64,000 bases of DNA from Rhynchopus sp. YZ270_cl-10 (GCA_964035575.1 OZ037885.1:1240001-1304000), one strand, 5' to 3'; counted from the stretch's first letter, positions 50,713 to 62,153 are shown. Notes: generated from the sequence alone by a model not told the origin. A program made the numbers and translations.

Positions 50713-52570
50713 GTGTGTCCTTAGTGGCAGCATTGAGGATGTTTCTCGTAGCTGGCCAACCCCAGCGGACCGCGAGTACAACCATGCTTATACAGCTGCT
50801 CGGGGGTAGTCTACCCACTTCATATCGTTGTTGTTATTTTTTTTTTCCTTTTCAAATAAACCCCTCTTTTTTGTTTTGGTTTTTATGGGGGGTTGTGGGG
50901 GTTGTCCCATGGGTGAAAATATGAACACTTTTATTTTCTCTCTTTTTTTTTTTTTGCGTTGACCTGGGTAGTGGTTCAGTCGGAGGTGTGTCTTGCATCA
51001 AAAACTATTTTTTTATTTTTTGTACCCAGCACAAAAAAAGATCCAGAACGTTTACAGAGAGAGCCGAACATTCAATTTTATCTTTATTCTCTTTTAGATT
51101 CACATTGGCCCCCCCTCAAAACAATAACCCCCCCCCTTTCTCCCTTCCAACTGCACCTCCAGCGTTTTTTTTTTTTTGTGTGACATCGTGCCTGAAACAA
51201 TAGAGTTTCACTTCTATTTGATCAAAAAAATAACATAACCCCCTTCTCCCTTCCAACTGCACCTCCAAAGAAAGAAACCACGACGACCATTTCCCCCCTA
51301 AATGACGTAGGTACAGAGGTACATTCATCTCATGACCCCTTTATTTTTGCTGTTTCGTTCTGTCCGTTTTTTTTCTCTTTTCTTACAGCTTTTTGAGATA
51401 AATGCCATTTAAATTGAGTGCAGATGGTCAGAAACACTTTGCGTAGGCTGACCATTTTTCACATGATCAAACCCCCCAAAAATCGTGTACATAATACAGT
51501 CATACACTGAGGTGGGTTTCGGGATTCCAAAACTCTAAGGCGGGGGGTTTTTTTTTTATCCCCCACCGATGCAAACCCACCTCTGAGGGTGTGAGTAGCG
51601 ACACAACGAAGGAAAAAAAAATAATAATAACTGACTCGGTCCTGGTTCGGTCACTGTTTCTATCAAAAAATCTCTCTCTTTTTTTTGTTTATATTTTCTG
51701 GTTTGTCATTTGTTTTCCCACTTTTTTATTATTCTGGTTGGCCCACACAGAGGGAAGAAGATTTATTAGTTCTTTCCCTGACTTGATTTGTGGTTTTTAT
51801 GTGTGGTTTCACCGTTGTGGCCTTCCACAAGAACAATCACAACGTCACATCATTTGCTTCACCGTCGTGTACACCCTCACCCCCCACCCGCATCTATCCA
51901 CAGCTATCAAAGCAAACCAACCAAGAGAGTTGTGCGTATTTTTTTTTTTTTTTGTGTGTCCTTTGCAGTGCGCTTCTGTTACGTGGCGTTGTACTGTGAG
52001 TACAATTGTGGCATGTCCTTCATGCCCCATATCGACGGCGTCCAAAAAAAAAAAAGGCCTCTTTTTTTTTGTAGTCGTTATTAGATGAGTGTCTTGTGTG
52101 TTTCATGTTCTGTTCTGTTTGTCAAGATATCAGGATTCGGGTTTGCCCCAAAATTTGTCAAAAAAAAGTGTGTCTGTTTATTTGTGTTAAAAAATGTGGT
52201 GTGAAGAAAAAGAGGGGGGAAAAAAAACCTCATGAGTTAGTGCTTTCGGAAGTCGGTCAGTGACCTGTCAGCGACCTGTCAATATCAGGGGGGGTGTGTA
52301 TAAAGTCCCTGTGTCAGCGACCTGTCAATATCGACCCCTCCCAGGGGCACCATGAGTGCCTGATTTTTTTTTGTGAGATGTGTGATTTTTTTTCTGTTGT
52401 TTTGTTAGTATTCTTTATGTCTCTCTCTGTATTCCTCACTCCCCCCCCAAAAAAAAAAAAAAACGCATTTTTTTTTTTGTATGAATATGCTCCAGGATTA
52501 ACAAGCGATATCAGTGATTTGTTCAAAAGCTTTCCTCTTCCCCCTTTTTTTAAAAATACGCACACCACCT

Positions 52571-52753
52571 GATTTTGCCTGAAATTTTTGGTAGGAATTT
52601 AGTTTAAACTATAGTTGGACAAGAAACTTGACGACCAAATAATATTGGCGAGGTTTTGGGGTTTTTTCTTGCAATTGGCGACTTTTTTTTTGGTCGCTAA
52701 TGTTACTTGTCCAACTGTACCCCAAACCACCACGCAAAATTTCAGGCAAAATC
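52571..52753. mobile_element. Foldback element, 183 bp
   Basis: Ends GATTTTGCCTGAAATTTT and AAAATTTCAGGCAAAATC are perfect inverted repeats. CTTGTCCAAC faces GTTGGACAAG further inside, and CGCCAA words occur in both orientations. Shorter members are at 44161-44235 and about 46725-46795. Confidence 0.75.
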
Positions 52754-53989
52754 AGGGGAGCGCTTATAAAGACATTGAATTGTTCATGTAGATCCAAGCG
52801 TAGCATGTTCTCGAGAAAAAAATCACATTGCAATAACAAGGATGAGATGGAATTGCAAATCTGCGTTTTCCCATTTTTTTTTCGACAAATGTTGGGAAGC
52901 TTAGCAAGATTAAAAAGACAGTGGAGAGTGCACAAACTGTGGCAACACAACCGAGGCAACTACACTACTCCAACAAATTTTCAAAAAAAATAAATAAAAA
53001 AGTGTTTTGTAAGTGGAGTTCATCCTCGGGTGTCTACACAACCAAAGTTTTCCAAAAAAAAAAAGAAGAAACATATTTTTGTAGTGCCGGGTGCGTTTGG
53101 GTGGGTGGGCTCAACAGAGAGAAAGAACCTCACGCTCTATGTTAATCCCTCCGACCCTTTATACCCGATCCAGTGTGCTGTCAAAAGACCCCCCTTTTTT
53201 GTTGTGCAGATATTTTCTTCACGTGAAAACTCACAATTAAGTGCAGATCTGTTACGTATTTGTTTTGTTCTGGGAAAATGCCGTTATCCAAGTTCCTAAC
53301 CCATTGATGTTAATGCCCTGGGTATTAAGGGAGAAATTTGGGTACTAACGTCTCCCTTTTTTTTTATCTTACGAAATGTGTCACAACACACATTCAGGCG
53401 AATCTCCTTGTTCAAATTTTTTTTTTCTGTGTCTTTAGTGACAACACACAAAGGGGGTGGAGTTATTAAGGCTTCCCGTGGGTTATTGGTTTGGTTTTTT
53501 TATACCAAAAATTTTCTCTCTTTTTAGACTAAAAAGTGAGAGGTTTCGGATCATTTCATAAATTTTTTTATTAGGACAAACACTCTGTGATGGGGAATTA
53601 TTCAAATGTCTGAGAGGAGGGTGTTCAAATTTCCCGTTTTTCCCTTTGTCTTTGCCATTTTTTTTTCCAAAAAAAAAAAAATTTTTTTTTTTTGACAAGG
53701 GGAAGGCCCATTATTCCAATCCATGTTACAATGTTACTTGAAATGGGGTCCAAAACCCCCCCCCCCCCCCCCCCCCAACGAGCAAAAAAATTTTTGGGAC
53801 TCACGGTTTCCCCCCTAAGTTACAGGGGGGGCCCTGTACAAAACCTAAGGGGGGGTCCGAAAAAATTTTCCCACCCACAAAAAATCAAAAAAAAAAAATT
53901 TTTTTTTTCCGATTCTCGGGTAGGCCCATTACCATGGTTTCGTTAGCTCGCACGTCAGTTCTCCTAAGCTCCTTGTGACTTGACTCGTG
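52754..53989. other. Gene-free stretch with family E copy 3 and an A-like copy
   Basis: 52918-52990 is family E copy 3. 53526-53572 is a weak family A copy (CTAAA, GTGAGAG, GTTTC, GATCATTTCATAAATTTTTTT). 53630-53900 is dominated by long A, T and C homopolymers. Confidence 0.5.
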
Positions 53990-54527
53990 CCGGTGCTGGT
54001 GTCTCTTCTTGTGACCCACCGAGCACGCAGCCAACAGTGCGTCAAACCCTCAAGATCCTGTAGCACCGAGGGTGTGTGAACCCCAATCGTCTGCGCCAGG
54101 ACATACGCCGTCTGCCATCAAGCGGAGGGTGCTCCAATACTCCTCAGACACGAAGGAGCAATCACAGCGATCACGAACCACGCGATTGAGGCGGTTTCAC
54201 AGGTGGTCAGCGGGGGAAGCATACGATGCTTCACAAAGCAACACCGCTTCCGGAGATGACCGGCTCCCCTCTTCCTCAACATGCACCAGAGCCCTATTTT
54301 TCACAAGCGGTCCCGAAACCTTAAAGTTTGCGCAAGCCCTGGAGTCATCCGATGACGCAAGGCAAGTCACTCTCCCAAAGCGATGGCATTGGATGGCAGT
54401 ATCCGAAGTCAGACCTCCGGGAAATATTGAATCCTTAATGGACGACTTCAATGTGATCGCTGCCTTCTCCCTCTACGTCCCACCCTTCAAGAACACGGAG
54501 ACTCGCAAGCTGCAAGTAATTTGAGGT
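53990..54527 (+). other. Open, coding-like stretch, unrecognised
   Basis: A frame open from 54015 to the stop at 54522-54524 encodes about 169 residues (including ALFFTSGPETLKFAQALE and VIAAFSLYVPPFKNTETRKL). It is GC-richer than its flanks but has no ATG near its start. It could be an exon of an unassigned gene or a gene remnant. No family recognised. Confidence 0.35.
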
Positions 54528-55339
54528 TGTTTCTGCGAGCCCCGACCTAAACCGTTCATCTTCAGAGATATGTACAGTGTGCGCACTACTTTCCGCAGGA
54601 AGAACGGGCCCATTTTGGGCTCCGACCTCAGAGGCCGTTTTCGAAGACAGCTACAGTGGGATATTTTGGTTCCTCAATTTTTTATAACAAAAGCGAAAAT
54701 CTGCCTCTGTGCTTGAAAAATGCTGTGCATTTTTGGTAGAATTTTTTAAAAATTGCTATACTCCCCTATGACTGGACCCAACTCCCCTCACTCTTTTTTT
54801 GGTCAAAAACACCCCAAATTTTTCTACCGTTTTTTCCGTTTTTTCCGTTTTTGACCTTTTTAGACACCCTCCAGACTTTTTGTTTATTCCCCTCTGCTAT
54901 TGTGCACCCACCTCATTTCTGTACTTCAGGCTAGGTTTTTTTTCCCTTTTTTTTGACATCCATTTCTGGACATTCATGGTGGAGCTTGGACTGAGTCCCA
55001 TCCGGACTCACCCCCGAGTCCGCCTGGCCATTTTGGTCAGACTCCACCGTGTTGTGAAGAAACAAAATTCTTCGAGGATTTTTATTTGCTGATGACAAAA
55101 AAGAACAAAAAGCCAAACGTAACCCATAAAGAACCTCTGACTGATAGCACGTATGACGTGGGTCATATCAGTACCAACTAAACAAAAAAGACGAACGCCG
55201 TTGGGAAGGTATATAAAACATTTTGGCGGACATTGTCCGACCCCCCCCCCCCACCCCCCCACGGACCAGATTTTTGGCGGACATTTTTTTTTTTTTTTTT
55301 TTGGTCTGAAAATTGCGGACATTTTGGGTTTTTTTACCG
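54528..55339. other. Intergenic, nothing recognised
   Basis: GGACTGAGTCCCATCCGGACTC near 54989 is a small inverted motif. Homopolymer C and T runs lie at 55236-55302. Confidence 0.4.
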
Positions 55340-55830
55340 GGGTTGTACACGATTTTGACCAAAGATTTATAAAAACTCGTCCATTTCGCCAAATTGGCCC
55401 CACCACACAATGGACGGATTCCGAAAATGCAAATGCCAGTGTTTTCGCGTATTTTCATGGTTTCAGCATCAGGGAGAGAAAATCTGGGTAATGTGGGGTT
55501 TACCTTGGCCCCTTTACCTTACACTCATTTTGACCAAAACCAAGAACTTGGCCACTTCGGCAAATTGACCCCACCACAGCGCGGAGAGATTCCGGAAATG
55601 CCGCGGTATGTTTTGGGGCTGAAAACCCACTGTTTTTCCAGGGGAAATTTTTCGATTTCAGCAGTATTTGTTGGCCGAAAATGGGCCCACCAATTAGTGA
55701 CCGGGCTCATATTTTCAAAAATTTAAGTGGCCAAAAAATTGTCCAATTTTCAACATCGACCCCACCACTTTCTGGACGGATTCGGGAAATGCCAAAAAAC
55801 TGTGTTTTGGGTCATGAATCCGCACCCTGT
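55340..55830 (+). repeat. Three tandem relatives of the GACCCCACCAC-core repeat
   Basis: Units centred near 55400, 55570 and 55765 each read roughly TTTGACCAAA...CTTGGCCA, then AAATTGACCCCACCAC, a GGACGGATTC-like step and AAATGC. The third unit also has AATGGGCCCACC and GTGGCCAAAAAATTGTCCAA, linking it to 15818-16262. On both sides lies AACATTTTGGCGGACATT or its complement (55218, 55917), an inverted pair that may mark a larger element (about 55190-55950). Confidence 0.65.
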
Positions 55831-56572
55831 CACCCAAAAACCAGCGGGAAAAAATAAAAATAAAAAAATGTCCGACACCCCCCCACCCCCCCGCCTCCAA
55901 AAAATTACACGGAAAATGTCCGCCAAAATGTTTTATATGCCTTCCCGTTCAACGGGGTTTTTATTATTTTTTTTGGCTCGCTTTCATCTTATAAACTTTT
56001 CTTTTGTTTTCAACGCGGGAGGTGAATCAGAGGGAACTAGAGGGAGCCCTCTAATAATCTTAGACTATGATATTTCCCTTGCTTTCTCTTTTCAAGGGCC
56101 AACAGAAGCAACGCTGCCACCTTTGTTTAGGTTTCTTTATATTTTTTTGGTGTCGCGAGAGGGCTTTGTATAAGTCAACTTTTTTTTCTTCTCTCTTCTT
56201 CATACCAAACGGCCCCTCCACCACCTCCACCTTCTCCCCATTATTTTTAATTTAGTCTGGTGTGGCTGAAAGGGGGTACTATTTTTTGTGCTATTTTTGT
56301 GCTATTTTCTGCTATTCTGGGCATCTGGATTTTTTTGGTGCTGAAGCGAGGTGCTATTTTGTGCTACTTTATGCTATTTTCTGCTATTTTGGGGTCGTCG
56401 GCCACACCAGTAAACCCGTAAACCCGCAAACCCGGGTGGTAAATCTTTTTTCCCCCCCTCCCAAAAATTCCTACCCAAACCAGATATCATAACGCTAATC
56501 AACACACACCTTCTTTCTTTTCTTTTGTTTTTTTTGTGCTGACCACTTTTTGGTGCAGCTGTTTTTTCGGAG
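55831..56572. other. Upstream region of the mitoferrin-like gene
   Basis: 55979-56006 is the tail of a family A copy (CATCTTATAAACTTTTCTTTT without a hairpin). 56147-56190 is family D (CGCGAGAGGGCTTTGTATAA, GTCAACTTT). TGCTATTTTGTGCTA-type words repeat at 56279-56393. GGTGCAG at 56552-56558, 14 nt before the ATG, may be a trans-splice acceptor. Confidence 0.45.
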
Positions 56573-57823
56573 ATGGGCGATGAGTTCACTGACTCAGATC
56601 TGTCTTTGTGGCAGACAATGATCGCGGGGAGTGCCGCTGGGATGAGCGAGCACCTTGTTATGTTCCCTTTTGACACTATGAAGACGAAGATCATGAGCGA
56701 ACGGGTTGGGTGGCGGTACCACCACCTGGTGTCCACGACGCGGCTCATCATGGCAGAGGAGGGGGCGGCAGGGTTTTATCGAGGGTTTGCGCCGGCCTTC
56801 CTTTCGGCGATTCCTTCACACGCAGCGTTGTTCACTGCCTACGAGCTTGCAAAGTCCACTGCGCTCGACCTAGGTGCGTCCCAAGAGGTAGCATATCTGG
56901 TAGGTGCAGGCGCAGCAACCTGTGTGCACGATACAGTCTCGGTGCCCTTCGACGTCGTGAAGCAGCGGCTCCAAGAAAACTCCTCCGGCACCAGCTCCGC
57001 GCTCCGCTGCTTCAGAGAGGTGCGTGCCAAGGAAGGCATCAGCGCATTCACCCGCTCACTCCCAGCCACCTACCTCATGAACTTCCCGAACCAGGCCGTC
57101 CACTGGCTGACCTACGAGACTGCGAAGAAGCTTCTCGGCAAGGAGGTTGAGGAGCGGGTGGCGCTAGACTTCTTCCTCTGTGGGGTATGTATCCTCTTTT
57201 TTTGTGCTTTCATCCTGGGATGGCATCGTACAGAGTGGGTCAGTCGGCTACCATTTTTTCCCCCCAATTATTCGTTTCACTTAATTTTCCACAAACCAAA
57301 CCAAAAACAAGATAAAAAAGAACGTTGTAATCAACATCCATCCTGTTACAATATTGTCTTTATCTGCTTCCTTTTTTGTCGAAATACTTTAACTTCCATA
57401 CACCAAACAGGCTGTCTCTGGCATGGCCGCGGCTTTAGTGTCAAACCCACTGGACCTGATCAAGACCCGCATCCAGCTGGGCGAGCACTCCTACACCACG
57501 TTGATACGAAAGATCTACAAGCAGGGCGGCATCCGAGGGTTCTGGAAGGTATGTTCGCTTTTCTGTTGTATTCCTTACACACCTTCTTGCTTGGTGCACA
57601 ATGCCAGGGGGGGCTATGTGACCACCACCACACTGACATAAACTACTGTATTGACTCCTCACAGGGTGCTGCACCACGTATGGCCTTCTACGCACCGTCG
57701 ACGGCGCTCACAATGACAACATACGAAACGATGAAGCAGTTCCTGATGAGCAATAGCACCGCATCGTCGGGCACCGCTGTTATTCTTGACTCGCCCGTCA
57801 AGGCGCAGGCTGCTTCGTCATAA
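56573..57823 (+). CDS. Mitoferrin-like mitochondrial carrier, three exons
   Basis: Exons 56573-57184, 57411-57548 and 57665-57823 join in phase 0 to 302 residues, the usual carrier length. The introns (226 and 116 bp) are GTATGT...CAG. The three carrier signatures are PFDTMK (32-37), PFDVVK (125-130) and PLDLIK (217-222). Mitoferrin features are present: EHLVMFP (His27, Met30), PSHAALF (His83), VHDTVSVPFDVVKQRLQ, and MNFPNQAVHWLTYE (Met169, Asn170, His177), which parallels MN-P-Q-H-TYE of SLC25A28/37. Mitoferrins carry iron across the inner membrane for heme and Fe-S synthesis. Exon 1 holds repeats one and two, exons 2-3 the third. Intron 1 contains a family C repeat. Assignment to the mitochondrial carrier family is certain; the iron substrate is a strong inference. 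Confidence 0.9.
   Translation: MGDEFTDSDLSLWQTMIAGSAAGMSEHLVMFPFDTMKTKIMSERVGWRYHHLVSTTRLIMAEEGAAGFYRGFAPAFLSAIPSHAALFTAYELAKSTALDLGASQEVAYLVGAGAATCVHDTVSVPFDVVKQRLQENSSGTSSALRCFREVRAKEGISAFTRSLPATYLMNFPNQAVHWLTYETAKKLLGKEVEERVALDFFLCGVCILFFCAFILGWHRTEWVSRLPFFPPNYSFHLIFHKPNQKQDKKERCNQHPSCYNIVFICFLFCRNTLTSIHQTGCLWHGRGFSVKPTGPDQDPHPAGRALLHHVDTKDLQAGRHPRVLEGMFAFLLYSLHTFLLGAQCQGGLCDHHHTDINYCIDSSQGAAPRMAFYAPSTALTMTTYETMKQFLMSNSTASSGTAVILDSPVKAQAASS
57201..57261 (+). repeat. Family C module inside intron 1 of the carrier gene
   Basis: TTTTTGTGCTTTCATCC, GGCATCGTACAGAGTGGGTC, AGTCGGCTACC then a T/C tract. It starts 16 bp after the 5' splice site, in the same orientation as the gene. Confidence 0.75.
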
Positions 57824-59917
57824 GGCAGGGCTCCTGTTGGTTTTTGTGTCATTGTGCAATGTGTAAAAAAAGCGCTTTTTTTTGTTTTCTCGGGTTACAA
57901 AACCTTCGAAGAAAGAAAAAAAAGAGTGTTTTCCGTTTCATGTTTTAAATTTGGAAACAGTGTTCCAAAGGTGAAGTTTTTGTTTTTGTTTTGCACCTGA
58001 TGGTGGTTTGGGAAATATTTATGTTTTAAAAAATCAAGGGGATTCTTCGTTTTTTTTGGGCCAGGAAAATTGTTACAGTGTCTGTGCATTGTAACAATTT
58101 TTTTTTTTATCATCATCTTTATTTGTGGGTTTTTTTTTGCTCAGGGGGTGTAGCTTCTTTTGCCATTTTTTTTTTTGGGCCGTAATTAAGGCCTTAAAAA
58201 TATGGTATTGTTTTCCCAGTGGAGAGAGAGGGCTTGTACTCCTCCCTATATGTGATTTTGTTTTGTTCCTTTTTTTTTTCTTTTTCAGATGTATGCACTG
58301 TGAGGCATAGTCATCTGTCAACCTTTCTCTTGATTATTTTTTTTTTGTAAATCAAGGTACTTGACAATAGGAAATAGAAACGACGGAAGGTGCGTGCCCG
58401 CCAGCTTGTGTTTTCTCACTCATTATTTTTTCTCTCTCATACAACACACACTTCAGCGAAAAAACACAACAAGCTTGCGGAGCGATAAACGAAAAAGTTG
58501 TTTTTCATTGTTTTCTTTTTATTCAGAACCGAAAGTTAGTTTCTATTTTTTAAAAATGGTATAGGTCTTGCGAGCTGTGATCATCTTCGCAGCCTGTTTT
58601 GGGTAGTGGGGGTGTGGAGTGTTGTTGTACTACGACAACGGGATGTATTGCACACTATGTCTTTTTTCCTCCCATAAAAAAAAAACCCCCCTCCTTTTTA
58701 CCCCCGCGGGAGTGTCACGAAGAATATAATGCATGCGTCCCAGAGCGCGTTTTGCACTATCAACTTCACCTTTTTTTTGAAGCGAACAACAAAAACAACC
58801 TATATTTTTCCCCCCTCCCCGTATAGTCTTTTTGAGAGAGCAAGTCTCTCGAGCGTTTTTCGTTTTTTTTAACAAAGTTGCGACACCCTACTAATAGCAA
58901 ATGTACAGCAGCAAAAAAAAAGTAATGCTAAACCCGGATGGGATTTTTTAGCTCTGTGTCCATTGCTATTGGCAGGGTAGAGCGAGGGGGACAAAGGTGG
59001 AAGTGTACAAAGCTGTAGCAGCATAAGGGTAACAAGGGGGAGGCAAATTATATCTTTTTTGTCAATTCTACACAAAAGAAGCAGGAAAAAGCATTATCAC
59101 CATAAATGATGGTGCGCTATTCACAAAAAAAAAAAATCTGATTTTTTTTTGAAGGTTGTTCTTTTTTGGGGTCTTCAGATGCCTTCCCTTGGTGGTGTCT
59201 TTTCATCGACGTTGGTTTTTGCCCCTCCCTTTTATACGCACACTACTTTGTGAGCGGAAAGTGTCAGTTGTCCCCTCACCCAACCGTGCTCCGCAACACC
59301 ACCACCCTCCAGGTGAGAGAGTGTGCGTCTAAAGTCTATATTCTAGTCAATTTTGAGAACGGGTGTGAGGCCCCCCCCGGTCATTTCAATTTTTTTCAAT
59401 GGATGTAGGACTGCATGGTACAGCCAGGTCATTGTACCAAGGTGCAGGGCTTTGTATTGCAACTCTACTTTTTTTTTTGGCAAATCCCACCCCCACCCCA
59501 AATTGTTAATCCAGAACCTGCCACAAGGACATGTCAGTTTTTGCAAATGCAGGGGCAGTGTGCTCACAAAATTTGATGTTGTTTCCTCTCCCCAAAAATA
59601 AAAAAAAACAAAAAAAAAACAGCTTTCTCTCCGTTCCCTGGATCTAGCCCCCCCTCTTCTTGCTTCTGTGGAGAGAGAGAGTTATTTTTTCCCCCGTTCA
59701 CATTCCCCCCCAGCATTTGGCAGTGGAATAATCGGACATGGGCTGAAATAATGGATTTTCTTATAGAATTTCTTGTAGAATTTTCATAAAAATAAAGGAT
59801 ACTGAGGCCCATGTCCGGTTGAATAACAGCTGCCACAACAAAGCATATTACTGTTCTAGCGTGGAAAAACAATTGTAAAAAAATGTCTTTTTACTCTCAG
59901 TTGTCAGGTACTTTTTT
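57824..59917. other. Gene-free stretch with modules of families A, B and D
   Basis: 58286-58332 is family A copy 11, 58729-58778 family B copy 4, 59413-59480 a family D copy. A foldback lies at about 59731-59818 (CGGACATGGGC facing GCCCATGTCCG). No gene. Confidence 0.55.
58286..58332 (+). repeat. Stem-loop family A, copy 11 (fully re-paired)
   Basis: Lower stem CAGATG/CATCTG (6 bp), bulge GT, upper stem TATGC/GCATA, loop ACTGTGAG, tail TCAACCTTTCTCTTG. Every stem position differs from the consensus copy at 33488 or is shifted, but pairing is perfect. Confidence 0.75.
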
Positions 59918-60324
59918 TAACGCCCATTCTTTTGAAAATGTGTCAGTAGGGTAACCAGGGGTAGATAACAAATATCTACTCCACTAATCGGGTCGAGAAA
60001 AAATGTCGTGAATTCAGAGAGGGTTGTCGTTCGGTTCAAAACGCACGTTTTGAAGCGATTTGAGCCTTTTTTGCACCTTCAAATGCGAGAATCCGTTTTT
60101 GAAAAAGTGACTTTTTTGCTGATGTTGACTGAGGGTGTGATATGACTATACCAGGTTGTAAAAAAATAGGGTCGATAATTTTCGGATTGGAAAGAGCGGT
60201 CGCGAAAAAGCCCAAATAAGGCGTTTTCGTTTTCGTTTTTAAATTTTCTAATTTTTTAGATGCACCCTGCAAGACACCCAAAAATACACCTGGAAACAGG
60301 GAAAAATACTCTGTTATTAAAAAA

Positions 60325-60455
60325 AAATTTCTGGGGGGCTCCGCCCCCCAGACCCCCCGGCTCCGCTCGCCTTTGCGCTTCGCGCAAAGGCTTCGCTGCG
60401 CAGCGCCCGCACGCACCCACCCCGCTTCGCGGGGTGGGTGCGTGCGGGCGCAATC
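60325..60455. repeat. Run of GC-rich perfect hairpins
   Basis: GGGGGGC/GCCCCCC, GCCTTTGCGC/GCGCAAAGGC and GCCCGCACGCACCCACCCC facing GGGGTGGGTGCGTGCGGGC (about 20 bp, loop TTC) follow each other. GCGC-TTC-GCGC loops recur at 40275 and, as GAA, at 48915, inside other elements. Confidence 0.8.
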
Positions 60456-60970
60456 TGTCGCCGCTATCGGGGTGCGTTATCTGGCTCGTCCCCGCATTCC
60501 TGTTGACCTCGCTACTTCCTTGAAATCCCAAAAAATTCTGTGGGACGCATCGGGTTAAATGTAACCGGCTCGTCTCCGCATGTCTTGATGCTTGTATGCA
60601 CTTTTGTTGTGGACGATTGGGCGGGAGGATAGAGTGCGAATTGTAGTGGCAATCTTTCCAGTACAGGGAAGTGAATAGAAACAGGGTTCTGGGCTGAAAA
60701 GCAACGAACAAGTGGCGGCGTTTTTGGAGGGGTAGCCCGGAGGAATGGTGGAGGTGTTACCCCACACATCATTGACCATGTTCTCTTCTGCCAACATGGG
60801 AAATGTGCGCGGAAAGTGCAGTCAACCCCCTTCCACCACACTGACTTTCATTTTGTGTGGGGTAATTTGTTATGTGGTGATGAAAATTCATACAGCCCGA
60901 CCGATATTACGCCGGTCGTAATATCGGTGCATTTGGGGGGGGGCAAAAATAAGTCAAAAAAAAAGCAATT

Positions 60971-61302
60971 ACCGTAAAAATATTTATTCTGGGCCGGAAC
61001 AAAACTGGAACACCCCAAAAAATCGTCGATTGTTCCAGTTTTGTTCCGTACCAGCATTGTTTTGGGGGGGTATCCGTACCTTGTCAAAAAAAACGAGGAG
61101 TGCGACGAATTTTTTTTGCCCAAAGATGCACTATGAACCTGGGTGGGGTGGGAATGGGGATAAAAATTCTACCCCAACAGAACTGTTCTGGGCCGGAACA
61201 AAACTGGGACACCCCCAAAAACCCCAAGTGTTCCAGTTTTGTTCCGGTCCAGTATACTTCTGTCTCAGAATAGTTACAGCCCAGAATAAATATTTTTACG
61301 GT
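60971..61302. mobile_element. TA-flanked MITE, 332 bp
   Basis: Ends ACCGTAAAAATATTTATTC and TGGGC, inverted and preceded or followed by TA-type bases. Inside both ends are hairpins of CGGAACAAAACTGG facing CCAGTTTTGTTCCG, one per side. Confidence 0.8.
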
Positions 61303-61329
61303 AGTGGAGGGCGAAATGTGGGCCTTCAA

Positions 61330-61520
61330 CATGCGGGTAGCTTACAAACAACAAATTCTATACGCTGTTTGGCCTGCCTGCGGCGTTGTGCCGAAGGTGC
61401 ATGAAGACAGGGTCTGGGGGGAAAATTTTTGCTGTGTCACATTCCCTCGTGTGTGGGTCACTACTGTGGTAATGTGCCACTGCGTGGGTCTGGGTACCTG
61501 CGTGCGCAAACCGGTAGTGT
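61330..61520 (-). repeat. Copy of the 13.2-13.33 kb dispersed repeat
   Basis: GTTTGGCCTGCCTGCGGCG, GTGCATGAAGACAGGGTCTG and GTGGGTCTGGGTACCTGCG match 13200-13330 in the opposite orientation. Also related to 29998-30035 (GCTGTTTGGCCTG...GAAGACAGG). Confidence 0.65.
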
Positions 61521-62153
61521 ATATGTCCGGGGGCCCCAAAAATCGGACTTATACACAGACTCATGCACGGGAGGTGGTAGGTAGAGAAAAATCATGCAGT
61601 GTATTCTTTTGTTTCATCCCTGACACCAAGCTTGTAGAAGAAAAAATGAGCGCGGCTGATGCCGTCACAGTCGCAATGCCGGACTACCCATAGAACTTTG
61701 CCTGTGAAAGCTGCACCCCTGCGCCTTGCACCCAGTACAGCTTCGCAACGACCTCGCCGTAGTTGTGCAGAATGTGCACATCAACAACAGTGTCGTGTGT
61801 GGTGTGCAGGTCGTATGAGTGAACCAATGCTGTTTAGACTCTGTCACACTGTGCTATTTTGGGGTCGTCAGCCACATGGTTTTGTGAATTTTTATGACGC
61901 GGTAGTGAAAGTTTTGTGAATATATCTTCCAAAATCTCGTTAGGCGTATATGAAGGCCTGTTTTCCAATATCCATACCCCCCTACTATTGCCACACCAGG
62001 AATATTTTTTTGAAATATTTTTGGGATTGAAATCAGCGGATCGAAATGAGTTAAATGCGGGGTCGTAGGCTCAAAAATTTGCATCTGTGGTTTATTAAGT
62101 GAACGAGGCCCAGAGTATACGCCTAACGAGATCTTGTCTGAAATGTGAATCGC
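61521..62153. other. Spacer inside the 3.9-kb element, nothing recognised
   Basis: A GC-richer part (61640-61830) has short frames with no protein-like continuation. Confidence 0.4.

Larger units (their letters stand above)
49761..52570. other. Long gene-free stretch with short repeats
   Basis: Holds family A copy 10 (50081-50126), a foldback at 50605-50712, a partial family C copy (50961-51015; GGTTCAGTCGGAGGTGTG, TTGCATCAAAAACTA), a GACCTGTCAATATC direct repeat (52268, 52320) and many pyrimidine runs. No coding frame is convincing. Confidence 0.5.
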
